Shown one piece after another: positions 56,681 through 64,000 of a DNA stretch of 64,000 bases. The notes under the pieces were generated by a model. That model had not been told where the DNA came from, did not search any database, and saw nothing but the letters and a program-made list of their open reading frames with translations. Every line of letters starts with the position of its first letter. Position 1 is the stretch's first letter. Where the stretch lies: positions 244,243-308,242 of the forward strand of contig NZ_JQEZ01000005.1 in the NCBI RefSeq assembly GCF_000743705.1, read 5' to 3'. Source of the stretch: Ruegeria halocynthiae. GTDB lineage: Bacteria; Pseudomonadota; Alphaproteobacteria; Rhodobacterales; Rhodobacteraceae. Position numbers and translations under genes: made by a program.

Positions 56681-57109
56681 CGTGTTCACTTCCTTTGAGT
56701 GCAGGGATAAGGCAGATCACTCTTGTTGTCAGGTGAGAAATTCAATGTATGCTCGCGAACAAAGCCAAGCAATAGCTCGTGACCGCTTTGGGCTCGGAGC
56801 CGACATTCGATCAATTCACTCTGACATTTGACTGGCATCTAGGCGGCCAACGTCGGCAAAGTGCTGAAAGCGGCCTAATGCAGCGGCAGCAACCAGATCA
56901 CTCGGCTATGTCCGGTCAGGGGCTCTGACCGCCAGTCGGCGCGAGCCGCAGAGAAAGGTGGGAGAGAGCCCGAAAGAATCAACTTTTGCGTTGTGTCTCA
57001 ACTGTCGGACTGTAGCAGCAACAGGTCAGTGGTTTTGGCAAGCTTCGCAGTCTGATCGCGGGCCGAACAAATACGGAGTTTAGATGCATACAAAGTCCAA
57101 TGGACCTGT
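56681..57109. other. Intergenic decayed sequence at island end
   Basis: 429 bp with a partial repeat copy (CGCAGAGAAAG..GAGAGAGCCCG near 56948) and no gene. Composition rises toward the following chromosome-like genes. Confidence 0.45.
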
Positions 57110-57802
57110 CTAAGCGCCCAACCTGGCGGTGGTATCTTCATGCGCGATCCCATCTGCCATACGCGCGAATGCCGCACGCCAGCCCGGTGCAAGATCCTCG
57201 ATATTGGCGAGTATTTCGGCCTCATGCGGGCTTACGCGCCGGGTCAACCGAGCCTGTGTGACGCGCTTGACGCTCCAGTCTTGGTGACGCCGTTCAACAA
57301 GCGCTATCACGTCTCCGGGCGCTACAGATCCAGGTTCCAATACTCTGTAATACCAACCCGTCCGGCCCGTTTTCTGAAACAGATAAGGCATCTTTTTATT
57401 GCCCGTATGCAGACCAAGTTTCCAACAAGGCTGGCGGCCCTGGCTGATCTGAACCGTGGCAGTGCCAAGTGTCAGGATATCACCGATGCAGAGGTTGTCC
57501 TCGGTCAATCCTCGGGTGGAGATGTTTTCCCCAAAGGCAGCAGGGTTTGTATTCGGTGCCAAATGCCCTTCTGACTGCCATGCGCTGTAGTGATCAAAGG
57601 CATAGTGATGAATGGCCTTTTCGGCGCCACCATGCACCGTCAGGTCTGCCTGTTCGTCCCCGGAAAACCCGTTAAACGAAATATCCTGTGGACCGCTGAC
57701 CCGATCTTTTTGAATGGCTGATGGCGGCTTACCTTCCCACCGATCTTTAGCCGCGCCGAGGAACAGGCCATTTACTCGGGCAGTCAAGTCAGGATGCGCC
57801 AT
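57110..57802 (-). CDS. MOSC-domain protein, YiiM-like
   Basis: 230 residues from ATG 57802, inside the marR end (14-nt overlap; GAGGTG upstream). MOSC domain with FGENISTRGL and the Cys in SQGRQPCWKLG, followed by the 3-alpha domain (GWYYRVLEPG onward) found in YiiM. YiiM-type proteins use molybdenum cofactor to reduce N-hydroxylated bases. Coupled translation with MarR. Confidence 0.82.
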   Translation of the reverse strand: MAHPDLTARVNGLFLGAAKDRWEGKPPSAIQKDRVSGPQDISFNGFSGDEQADLTVHGGAEKAIHHYAFDHYSAWQSEGHLAPNTNPAAFGENISTRGLTEDNLCIGDILTLGTATVQISQGRQPCWKLGLHTGNKKMPYLFQKTGRTGWYYRVLEPGSVAPGDVIALVERRHQDWSVKRVTQARLTRRVSPHEAEILANIEDLAPGWRAAFARMADGIAHEDTTARLGA

Positions 57803-58346
57803 TCGCCACCTCTTTGTGTTCAACGCAGATCTTGTTGTTTTCGCCCACTGACAGCGAAACCGACAGGAGTTTGCAAAAACCATTCACCTCTTGCGGGTCA
57901 TAGTGCTCGCACGTCTTGCACAGGCCAAAGGACTGACCGCCGTTAGCCTTCAGGGCCAGTTGCAAGCCGCGCCTCAAAGCGTTTTCCAGCTCGGCCTGTT
58001 CATCAAGGTTAAGCGACTCGAACGCGACAGCTATGGGGTTTGAAGCCGTCAAAACCTCGCGCCCTGCCTCAGTCGGCGTATACGAGATCGACCGCTTGTC
58101 AGACTTCGAAGTCTCTTCAGCAATGTATCCCTTGCGGGAAAGCACTTTCAGAGTCTGAGACATCGTGCCCCGGGTCGTTCCGAGATACTCAGCCACATGG
58201 GATGGGGCCCGGGAATACCTATTGGCCTGAACCAAATACTCTAAGGCACCCCGTTGCGCAGGGTTCAGATCACCGCCCCAACTGTGAGCGGCATCAAGTC
58301 TGGCGATCCGGTTGATAAGCGCGCGAATGCGGTGACTGGTATCCAT
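57789..58346 (-). CDS. MarR-family regulator with C-terminal Cys/His cluster
   Basis: 185 residues from ATG 58346; a GTG at 58373 would lie in the operator. Winged helix ~40-110 (SHVAEYLGTTRGTMSQTLKVL). The last 45 residues add Cys143, Cys146, Cys158, Cys174 and His177, a possible Zn or Fe-S site. It probably controls itself, the MOSC gene and the divergent secreted protein through the CGAGTCG palindromes. Confidence 0.82.
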   Translation of the reverse strand: MDTSHRIRALINRIARLDAAHSWGGDLNPAQRGALEYLVQANRYSRAPSHVAEYLGTTRGTMSQTLKVLSRKGYIAEETSKSDKRSISYTPTEAGREVLTASNPIAVAFESLNLDEQAELENALRRGLQLALKANGGQSFGLCKTCEHYDPQEVNGFCKLLSVSLSVGENNKICVEHKEVANGAS

Positions 58347-58355
58347 CCATAACTC

Positions 58356-58370
58356 ATAGCGAGTCGATAT
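58356..58370. promoter_or_regulatory. MarR operator, site 1
   Basis: ATAGCGAGTCGATAT, an imperfect palindrome centred on CGAGTCG, just upstream of the marR ATG. A second site with the same core lies ~40 bp away. Confidence 0.55.
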
Positions 58371-58393
58371 CACCCTTGCAATCAGTTTCGGAA

Positions 58394-58413
58394 AATAGTA
58401 TCGAGTCGCTATT
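58394..58413. promoter_or_regulatory. MarR operator, site 2
   Basis: AATAGTATCGAGTCGCTATT, an imperfect palindrome (AATAG..CGA-TCG..CTATT) 23 bp before the start of the secreted-protein gene. Confidence 0.55.
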
Positions 58414-58435
58414 AATGAAATTCAGGAGAAATCAC

Positions 58436-59188
58436 ATGAAACTGTCCCTGCCCAAAATCACGGCCGCGGTCGTACTGATTGCAAACGGAGCCCTTGCTGA
58501 TGGTGACCACGCGGTAGACATGCACGATGCTGTCACCTCACCCGCCGATGAAACCAAGGTGGCTGACTTTGACATATTGGCCGCCCACGCCCACCGGAAC
58601 GGCAATGTTGTAACCTTCCACATGACAACAAACGGCGTAGCCGGAGCTTCTACGCCTGCCTCGACCGGATCTGTTGGCGGCTCAGACGTGTGGTCCTACG
58701 TCTGGCCAACCTCACTCGATCCGTCTGCGGTCGGTTTTGAAGGCGGAACGGGCATTCTGGCCATGGCTGCGACGAGCCACCCGGACTTCGATGATACGCC
58801 ACTTTACGACGAAAACGGGGATGGCGATCCCGCGAATGACGGTATTGAGTGGCACAGTCACTGGGTTGTCCTTACACCAACCGAGGAATGTGGGCCCGGC
58901 GCGCTTGCGGTTCGCGACATACCCGAGGGCACTAACCCAAAACTACCCGCAACCTGGCCAGGGTTTCCGATCTTTCTCGACAGCCCAGGCTTCACACCGC
59001 TGTTCGACGGCCCGGAAATAAAGGTGAACGCGGGTTTCGCCAACGATGTCGAGCTTGCTGATGTTGCCTATGACGGTGTTACGTCCGCTCTGCGCGTCAA
59101 CGTCAATGTCCACGCACCGCTGCTCTGCGTAACCGATGTGTTTGACATCGCATCTGGGAATCTGAGCCTGCCCGGCAAGGTGAAATAG
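58436..59188 (+). CDS. Secreted protein of unknown function
   Basis: 250 residues from ATG 58436 (AGGAG upstream). Signal peptide to about residue 21. The mature part is acidic and beta-rich with DGIEWHSHWVVL, a His/Trp/Asp cluster that might bind metal, and two cysteines (EECGPGA, LLCVTD) that may pair. No family recognised. Divergent from MarR. Confidence 0.7.
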   Translation: MKLSLPKITAAVVLIANGALADGDHAVDMHDAVTSPADETKVADFDILAAHAHRNGNVVTFHMTTNGVAGASTPASTGSVGGSDVWSYVWPTSLDPSAVGFEGGTGILAMAATSHPDFDDTPLYDENGDGDPANDGIEWHSHWVVLTPTEECGPGALAVRDIPEGTNPKLPATWPGFPIFLDSPGFTPLFDGPEIKVNAGFANDVELADVAYDGVTSALRVNVNVHAPLLCVTDVFDIASGNLSLPGKVK

Positions 59189-59213
59189 GCTGATCCTGTT
59201 GCTATCGAGTCCG

Positions 59214-59261
59214 CGAAAAAACTACAGCTGCCGTAGAAACAACCCCGTGTTACGGCAGCTG
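59214..59261 (-). terminator. Terminator of arsR
   Basis: Perfect 11-bp stem CAGCTGCCGTA/TACGGCAGCTG (59225-59235, 59251-59261) and, on the minus strand, a following T-run (A-run 59215-59221 on plus). Placed 35 nt past the arsR stop. Confidence 0.8.
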
Positions 59262-59295
59262 CTCTAAGCGTGTGGTTGCGGCCCAACAACGAGGA

Positions 59296-59625
59296 TCAGC
59301 ACTCAAAGTTCGGCAGGCCGCAATGTTCCCGAATGTCGGGGTGATTACTGCAACAATCATTTAGAATGAATGAGAGAAGCCCACCCAGCCCAAGAAAGCT
59401 CACCCGATAGATGATCTTCCGGGATTGGCGTTCCGAGGTTATCAGGCCAGCGCGCTCCAACGCCGATAGATGAAAAGATGCTTTCGAAGATATTGCATCC
59501 ATCGCCTCTGCAATCTCGCCAGCCGAAGCGCCATCGTCGCCGCGCCCGATCAGAAATCGAATGATGCGCAATCGCATTTCCTGAGACAGGGCACCAAGCA
59601 TGGCAATCGCGTCTTTCTCATCCAT
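59296..59625 (-). CDS. ArsR-family regulator with paired cysteines
   Basis: 109 residues. Winged helix with SSKASFHLSALERAGLI. The end carries Cys91, Cys92, Cys102 and Cys109 (DCCSNHP, EHCGLP). ArsR sensors often bind metalloid, metal or sulfur species through such cysteines. AGAGAGG precedes the ATG. Divergent from the GST gene, with inverted repeats in between. Confidence 0.85.
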   Translation of the reverse strand: MDEKDAIAMLGALSQEMRLRIIRFLIGRGDDGASAGEIAEAMDAISSKASFHLSALERAGLITSERQSRKIIYRVSFLGLGGLLSFILNDCCSNHPDIREHCGLPNFEC

Positions 59626-59626
59626 A

Positions 59627-59652
59627 TTTCAACCTCTCTTGAAATGTTGAAT
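59627..59652. promoter_or_regulatory. Putative ArsR operator
   Basis: TTTCAA-CCTCTC-TTGAAA inverted repeat and overlapping TTCAAC..GTTGAA pair across the arsR ribosome site. Immediately followed by TTGAATAGTTA, nearly the same as TTGAATAGCTA before soxC. Confidence 0.5.
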
Positions 59653-59725
59653 AGTTATCCATATAACACCTTCGACTCATCACAAACAACCCGACAGCCC
59701 TCTGCCTCACCAAATTGGACATGCC

Positions 59726-60427
59726 ATGAAAATTGTCAGCCTCACCATATGCCCATTCGTCCAGCGCGTCGCCGCATTGCTCGAAGCAAAGAACCTGTCC
59801 TACGAGATCGAGTTCATCAGCTTGCAAGACAAGCCCCAATGGTTTCTCGACATCTCGCCCAATGGTCAGGTGCCAGTCCTCATTACTGATGGTGGGCAGG
59901 CGCTTTTTGAAAGCGATGCTATCGTTGAGTATCTCGAAGAGGCATATCCACCTCTGCAAGCCGACTTGTCGCCGGAAGAAAAGGCAACGAACCGTGCCTG
60001 GAGCTATCTGGCGACCAAGAACTATCTGGTTCAATGCAGTGCTCAGCGCAGCGCGGATGCAGCTACCCTCTCTGAGCGCGCGGCGAAGCTGGACACCGCT
60101 TTTGACCGGATCGAAGCTAAGCTAAGCGATACTCCTTACTTTGCTGGAGACGAGATCGGCATGGTGGATATTGCATGGTTGGTCCTGCTGCATCGTGCTG
60201 ACATCATCGAGAAAAACACCGGCTACGATTTCGTTGGTGATCGACCAAAGCTGAAATCATGGCAGAAGCACCTGATGCAGACGGTCTTGGCAGAAAAGTC
60301 AGTGTCACCGGAGTTTGAGGGCGCATTTTCTGAATTTTACCTGTCGGGCCAGACTTTTCTTGGCCAATGCAAAGAAGATGGCGGGTGCCAGCAGCGTGTG
60401 CCTGAACTGGCGGACGGGTGCTGCTGA
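59726..60427 (+). CDS. Glutathione S-transferase family protein
   Basis: 233 residues. N-terminal thioredoxin-fold with Cys9-Pro-Phe (CPF, the site used by omega/dehalogenase-like GSTs), cis-Pro in NGQVPVL and ESDAIVEYL for glutathione binding. The helical C-terminal domain ends in a Cys-rich tail: Cys215, Cys221, Cys232, Cys233. The tail is unusual. Probably conjugates or deconjugates thiols. Confidence 0.82.
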   Translation: MKIVSLTICPFVQRVAALLEAKNLSYEIEFISLQDKPQWFLDISPNGQVPVLITDGGQALFESDAIVEYLEEAYPPLQADLSPEEKATNRAWSYLATKNYLVQCSAQRSADAATLSERAAKLDTAFDRIEAKLSDTPYFAGDEIGMVDIAWLVLLHRADIIEKNTGYDFVGDRPKLKSWQKHLMQTVLAEKSVSPEFEGAFSEFYLSGQTFLGQCKEDGGCQQRVPELADGCC

Positions 60428-60490
60428 CAGATGCACCAGTCATCCACCCTGAATTCTGATCCCGACACCTCTCTCCAAAGGAATCCTCTC

Positions 60491-61735
60491 GTGAGCCCGT
60501 TTGACACAGCCCCTGCAAAAACCGGTGACACCTTTGTCCGGCATGATCCCAATTTCCTGAATATGGTATTTGGCACCGATCAGGTAACGCCCTTGTGGGT
60601 TGCCGACATGGATTTTGCCGTCGCAAATCCAATCCAGGAAGAGCTTCTGCGTTTGGCAAACCGCGGTCAGTTTTCCTATGAGTTCAACTCAAAAGGCGTT
60701 TTTGCGGCGATCTCGAACTGGTTCAAACGCCGTCACAACCTTTCGCTGGACCCCGACAAGTTTGAACAAGTTCCCGGAGTGCTCACCGCCATTGCGATGC
60801 TGATCCGCGAGTTGACCGAGCTCGGTGACAGTGTGTTGATGCAGGTCCCGGCCTATCATCAGTTTGGCAAGGTCATCAGCACCGCCGGCCGGAACATCAT
60901 CAAAAGCCCGCTTCGGAACATCGATGGCTCATACGAGATGGATTACACCGATCTCGAAGAGAAGCTGAGCGCACCAGATGTCAAAGCCATGATCCTGTGC
61001 AACCCGCACAACCCGGTCGGTCGCGTGTGGCGCAGAGACGAGCTGGAACAGTTGGTGAGTGTCGCCAACCGCCACAGCGTGACAATCATCAGCGATGAGA
61101 TCCATTCCGACATCATCTATGCGGGTCATCGCTTCACCAGCATGATGGCCGTGGATCACGAAAACCACGTATCGGTGATCGGCTCGCCGGCAAAGACCTT
61201 TGGTATGCACAGCATCTCAAACGGTTATGTCTACACCGGGAACGAGGTGCTTCTGGAGCGTTTCAAGAAGACGGCAGACTCCATGTACCTCACGCATGGG
61301 AACGCTTTCACGACTTTTGCGACCATTGCAGCTTACGAAAATGGCGAGGCCTGGGTGGATGAATTGCTCACCTATCTGGAAGGCACGTTGGCGTGGATTG
61401 ATCAATTTCTGAAAGAGGACTTGCCTGCCATCAGGATGTCTCCGGTCGAGGGCACCTATCAGATTTGGCTCGATTGTTCCGCGACCGGGCTGGCAGGCGA
61501 TGATCTGAAGGCCACGCTCGGCGACTCCGGCTTTGGTGCCACGCCAGGCACCTGGTTTGATCAGGACGCCACTCAGTTCATTCGCGTTAATATAGCAGCG
61601 CCCAGAGCAGATATCGAAAAGGCGTTCAGACAGTTCAAAACGGTGTTGGATCGGATTGCGGAAGACCGCGCCAAAGGACATGTTCCGGCGGACCAGAAAG
61701 CATGTTCCGGCGCTTCAACAAATTCCTGCTGCTGA
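60491..61735 (+). CDS. MalY/PatB-type PLP C-S lyase (aminotransferase fold)
   Basis: 414 residues from GTG 60491 (AAAGGA nine bases upstream; ATG 60431 is the alternative). PLP fold-type I: NPHNPVGR, SDEIHSDI and the PLP lysine in GSPAKTFG (Lys235). MalY/PatB enzymes cleave cystathionine or cysteine S-conjugates to thiol, pyruvate and ammonia. It ends in ACSGASTNSCC, a Cys pair like that of the GST. Confidence 0.85.
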   Translation: MSPFDTAPAKTGDTFVRHDPNFLNMVFGTDQVTPLWVADMDFAVANPIQEELLRLANRGQFSYEFNSKGVFAAISNWFKRRHNLSLDPDKFEQVPGVLTAIAMLIRELTELGDSVLMQVPAYHQFGKVISTAGRNIIKSPLRNIDGSYEMDYTDLEEKLSAPDVKAMILCNPHNPVGRVWRRDELEQLVSVANRHSVTIISDEIHSDIIYAGHRFTSMMAVDHENHVSVIGSPAKTFGMHSISNGYVYTGNEVLLERFKKTADSMYLTHGNAFTTFATIAAYENGEAWVDELLTYLEGTLAWIDQFLKEDLPAIRMSPVEGTYQIWLDCSATGLAGDDLKATLGDSGFGATPGTWFDQDATQFIRVNIAAPRADIEKAFRQFKTVLDRIAEDRAKGHVPADQKACSGASTNSCC

Positions 61736-61811
61736 TCGAAGCCACATGAGCCGGCTTGCGGTCTGCACATCAAGTGATGTGCGCGGGTCCCGATCAGCCT
61801 CATTCCAACAA

Positions 61812-61822
61812 TTGAATAGCTA
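61812..61822. promoter_or_regulatory. Possible second ArsR site
   Basis: TTGAATAGCTA, sharing 10 of 11 bases with the site before the GST gene (59647-59657), located 22 bp before the soxC start. Confidence 0.35.
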
Positions 61823-61843
61823 CCAATTCAGGAGGTTACTCAG

Positions 61844-63100
61844 ATGACAAAGACAACCGGTTTCGTGGGGAGGCGTGACTTTCTGAGGGCGGGTGCCACG
61901 TTTCTGACCGCAAGTTCCGCGGCCCTTCCGGCAGCGCTTGCTGCGACACGCGCGTCCGCTGCGCCGGAATTCCCAGATAACATGCTCTATCCTGGTGTGG
62001 AGGACGAGGCCTACGGCAGACCGTCTCCTCATGAGGCTGAGGTTGCGCGAAAGATTTTTCCGCAAAATGAAAAATCGACGCTGACCGCATCTTTCACACC
62101 TCTGCACAATCAAAAAGGCATCATCACACCTTCAGGGCTTCACTTTGGTGCCCATCACTCGGGCGTTCCCGACATCGATCCGGAAACACATGAGTTGTTC
62201 ATTCATGGAATGACTGACCGCCCCTTGAAGTTCACAACGCGTGATCTCATGCGATACCCATTGTCAGGTGGCATAAATTTTCTGGAGTGCGGGGGAAATA
62301 GCGCGCCACAGGGCTATTATCCTGAGGCGCAACCGATGCCCCTGCAATACCTTCACGGGTTGGTGTCCGGGTCCGAATGGATTGGTGTCCCGGTCAAACT
62401 GCTTTTGCAAGAAGCAGGTCTAAATCCCAAGGCCAAGTGGGTGATTGCCGAAGGTGCGGACGCGGGTTCACTTGCACGTAGCATTCCTCTGCAAAAGCTG
62501 ATGGATGATGCGATCATCGCGCTTTACCAAAACGGTGAACGATTGCGACCCGCGCAAGGGTATCCCATGCGTCTGTTCCTTCCCGGGTGGGAAGGCAATA
62601 CCAGCATCAAGTGGCTCAGACGTCTCGAAGTCACCGACCGCCCGGCCTACACCCGCGAAGAAAGCCGCCACTATTCTGAAACCCTTGCCGATGGCTCAAT
62701 TGAAGGCTTCAGCATGTATATGGGCGTCAAGTCGGTGATCACCCATCCCTCGGCAGGGCAGGTCCTGCCTGAGAAAGGGTATTACCAGGTTAACGGATTG
62801 GCGTGGTCCGGGTTCGGGAAAATTTCCAGGATCGAAGTGTCTGATGATGGCGGCAAGAACTGGATACCTGCTGACATCGAGGGGCCCGTGCTGAGCAAAT
62901 CCTTGACACGTTTCACTCTGCCCTGGCGTTGGGATGGAAATCCAGTGCGCCTGCAAAGTCGTGCATTCGACGAATGGGATAACGTCCAGCCGACCCATGA
63001 AACTTGGAAAAGCAGGTACTTTGAGGGAAGTCGCAACCACTACAACGCAATCCAGACCTGGTTCATCGACGCACAGGGAGCCATCTCAAATGTCTTCTAA
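61844..63100 (+). CDS. soxC: SoxC-like molybdenum sulfite/sulfane dehydrogenase
   Basis: 418 residues with a Tat signal (GRRDFLRAG), GGAGG before the ATG. Mo-binding domain with the ligand Cys149 in LECGGNS, GIITPSGLHFGAHHSGVPDIDP and the dimerisation domain at the end (IEVSDDGGKNW, TLPWRWDG). It matches the SoxC/sulfite oxidase group that oxidises sulfite or protein-bound sulfane in the periplasm. No soxXYZAB is near. Confidence 0.85.
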   Translation: MTKTTGFVGRRDFLRAGATFLTASSAALPAALAATRASAAPEFPDNMLYPGVEDEAYGRPSPHEAEVARKIFPQNEKSTLTASFTPLHNQKGIITPSGLHFGAHHSGVPDIDPETHELFIHGMTDRPLKFTTRDLMRYPLSGGINFLECGGNSAPQGYYPEAQPMPLQYLHGLVSGSEWIGVPVKLLLQEAGLNPKAKWVIAEGADAGSLARSIPLQKLMDDAIIALYQNGERLRPAQGYPMRLFLPGWEGNTSIKWLRRLEVTDRPAYTREESRHYSETLADGSIEGFSMYMGVKSVITHPSAGQVLPEKGYYQVNGLAWSGFGKISRIEVSDDGGKNWIPADIEGPVLSKSLTRFTLPWRWDGNPVRLQSRAFDEWDNVQPTHETWKSRYFEGSRNHYNAIQTWFIDAQGAISNVF

Positions 63101-63635
63101 AAAACAAATGCTACACTTGATCGCTCTTGGACTTCTCGCGGCAAGTGGGGCCACCGCTGAAGATACACCCGCACTTGGTCAAACCATCCCGACAGAAGAG
63201 CTGGCAGGTCTCAGCACAACGGTTTACCCGGACGGCGAAGGGCTGCCGCCGGGCGGCGGTACTGTGCGGCAGGGCAAGGTCGTGTACGAGGACCAATGCT
63301 CAGTTTGCCATGGTGAAAACGGGGAAGGTGATATGAGCATGTATATCCCAATCCTTGCCGGCAATGGCAAACCCGATCACGGCTTTCACTGGTCAACGGG
63401 CTATTCCTGGCCCTATGCAACGAGCATCTTTGAATATGTCCGCACTGCAATGCCACCCTTCAATCCCAAAGAGCTGAGCACGGCAGAAATCTATGCGGTC
63501 ACTGCGTATATTCTCCACATGAATGGTTTCCTGCCAGAAGACGGAGAAGTGAGCCAAAGCACGCTTCCGAAGGTCAAGATGCCCGCGCAGGATTACTTCA
63601 GCAGCAAATGGGAGAAAGAGGAAAGCCAGCACTGA
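63090..63635 (+). CDS. Monoheme cytochrome c, SoxD-like partner
   Basis: 181 residues from ATG 63090 (overlap of 11 nt with soxC). Signal peptide ends TAEDT. One heme motif CSVCHG (Cys70, Cys73, His74), with the axial Met probably in RTAMPPF. SoxD of Paracoccus has two hemes; only one is seen here. Likely takes electrons from the SoxC-like enzyme. Confidence 0.82.
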   Translation: MSSKKQMLHLIALGLLAASGATAEDTPALGQTIPTEELAGLSTTVYPDGEGLPPGGGTVRQGKVVYEDQCSVCHGENGEGDMSMYIPILAGNGKPDHGFHWSTGYSWPYATSIFEYVRTAMPPFNPKELSTAEIYAVTAYILHMNGFLPEDGEVSQSTLPKVKMPAQDYFSSKWEKEESQH

Positions 63636-63711
63636 TCCTGGTTTCAAAACAGGACGGATCGCCGTCGTCTCGGACACTTCTACATACTCAAACAACTGGG
63701 GAGGCACCTTC

Positions 63712-64000
63712 GTGCTTGAAGGAAAAACAGCTCTTGTAACGGGCGGATCCAGCGGCATTGGCTTGGCATCAGCCAAAATGTTGAAGGACAATGGCGCCCG
63801 CGTTGCAATCACCGGAACAAATGCGGACAAACTCAAGTTGGCGCATGAAAAACTCGGCGATGACAGCATCGCAATCCAGGCAGATGTCAGCAATCTGGAT
63901 GATCTAGACCGAACGCGATCTGAGTTGCAGCAGGCCTTCGGCAAGCTGGATATTCTTTTTGCCAACGCAGGTGTCGCCTTCAATACGCCACTCGGGAAGA
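63712..64000 (+). CDS. SDR-family oxidoreductase (3' end outside window)
   Basis: Starts at GTG 63712 (GGGAGG eight bases upstream) and runs off the edge after 96 codons. VTGGSSGIG at 9-17 and LFANAGV are the NAD-binding motifs of a classical SDR. Substrate unknown. It follows the cytochrome in the same direction. Confidence 0.8.
   Translation, partial: MLEGKTALVTGGSSGIGLASAKMLKDNGARVAITGTNADKLKLAHEKLGDDSIAIQADVSNLDDLDRTRSELQQAFGKLDILFANAGVAFNTPLGK

Noticed and set aside
63393-63983. Minus-strand frame opposite the cytochrome and SDR
   Set aside because: The plus strand carries a heme motif and a ribosome site plus SDR motif.

Overview
The window reads as an alphaproteobacterial chromosome of the Rhodobacteraceae (Roseobacter) type. 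Support comes from the gene order yceD-rpmF-plsX-fabH-ihfA-merR with divergent bamE, the overlapping nagZ-scpA-scpB run, an ornithine-lipid acyltransferase (olsB), a DksA-like protein with almost no cysteines, and G+C-rich codon use. I assign the organism from gene order and protein character only; no search was run.

Region 1 (1-33 kb) is ordinary core genome, tightly packed with many 4-nt stop/start overlaps. It starts with the 5' part of a secreted Gly/Asn/Asp repeat protein that runs off the left edge. It continues with a 3-hydroxyacyl-CoA dehydrogenase-like SDR, an acetyltransferase, Uup and OlsB. Next come BamE and the lipid/ribosome cluster, tRNA-Pro(GGG), a double-domain dCTP deaminase, the condensin subunits ScpA/B with NagZ and a SPOR protein, ArgS, Dgt, an A-type Fe-S carrier, ExoIII, a flavoprotein hydroxylase and DksA. 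A MoxR/GNAT/lipoprotein/vWA operon follows, then an M48 protease, RlmI plus a PIN protein, and GlnE.

Region 2 (about 33-57 kb) is visibly more A+T-rich and looks acquired. It begins with a two-gene AAA ATPase/RloB (RloAB or AbiL-like) defence pair. It continues with a patchwork of small soluble genes in both orientations, several resembling immunity-type families (DUF4279, DUF3885), and membrane and secreted proteins including a 1,132-residue DUF3857/transglutaminase-like protein. A tyrosine recombinase lies next to a 45-nt 3' fragment of tRNA-Lys(UUU), a probable attachment-site remnant. The gaps hold copies of a hairpin-forming repeat. Downstream of the att fragment are a TPR protein and small membrane or secreted proteins.

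Region 3 (57-64 kb) returns to chromosome-like composition and holds two regulated accessory modules. One is a MarR regulator with a C-terminal Cys/His cluster, overlapping a YiiM-like MOSC gene and divergent from a secreted protein, with two CGAGTCG operators between them. The other is ArsR divergent from glutathione S-transferase, a MalY/PatB-type C-S lyase, a SoxC-like molybdenum sulfite/sulfane dehydrogenase, a monoheme cytochrome c and an SDR cut by the right edge. I read the second as a possible thiol or organosulfur processing pathway: conjugation, C-S cleavage, then oxidation of the released sulfur. The ArsR, GST and lyase proteins all carry paired cysteines at or near their C-termini.
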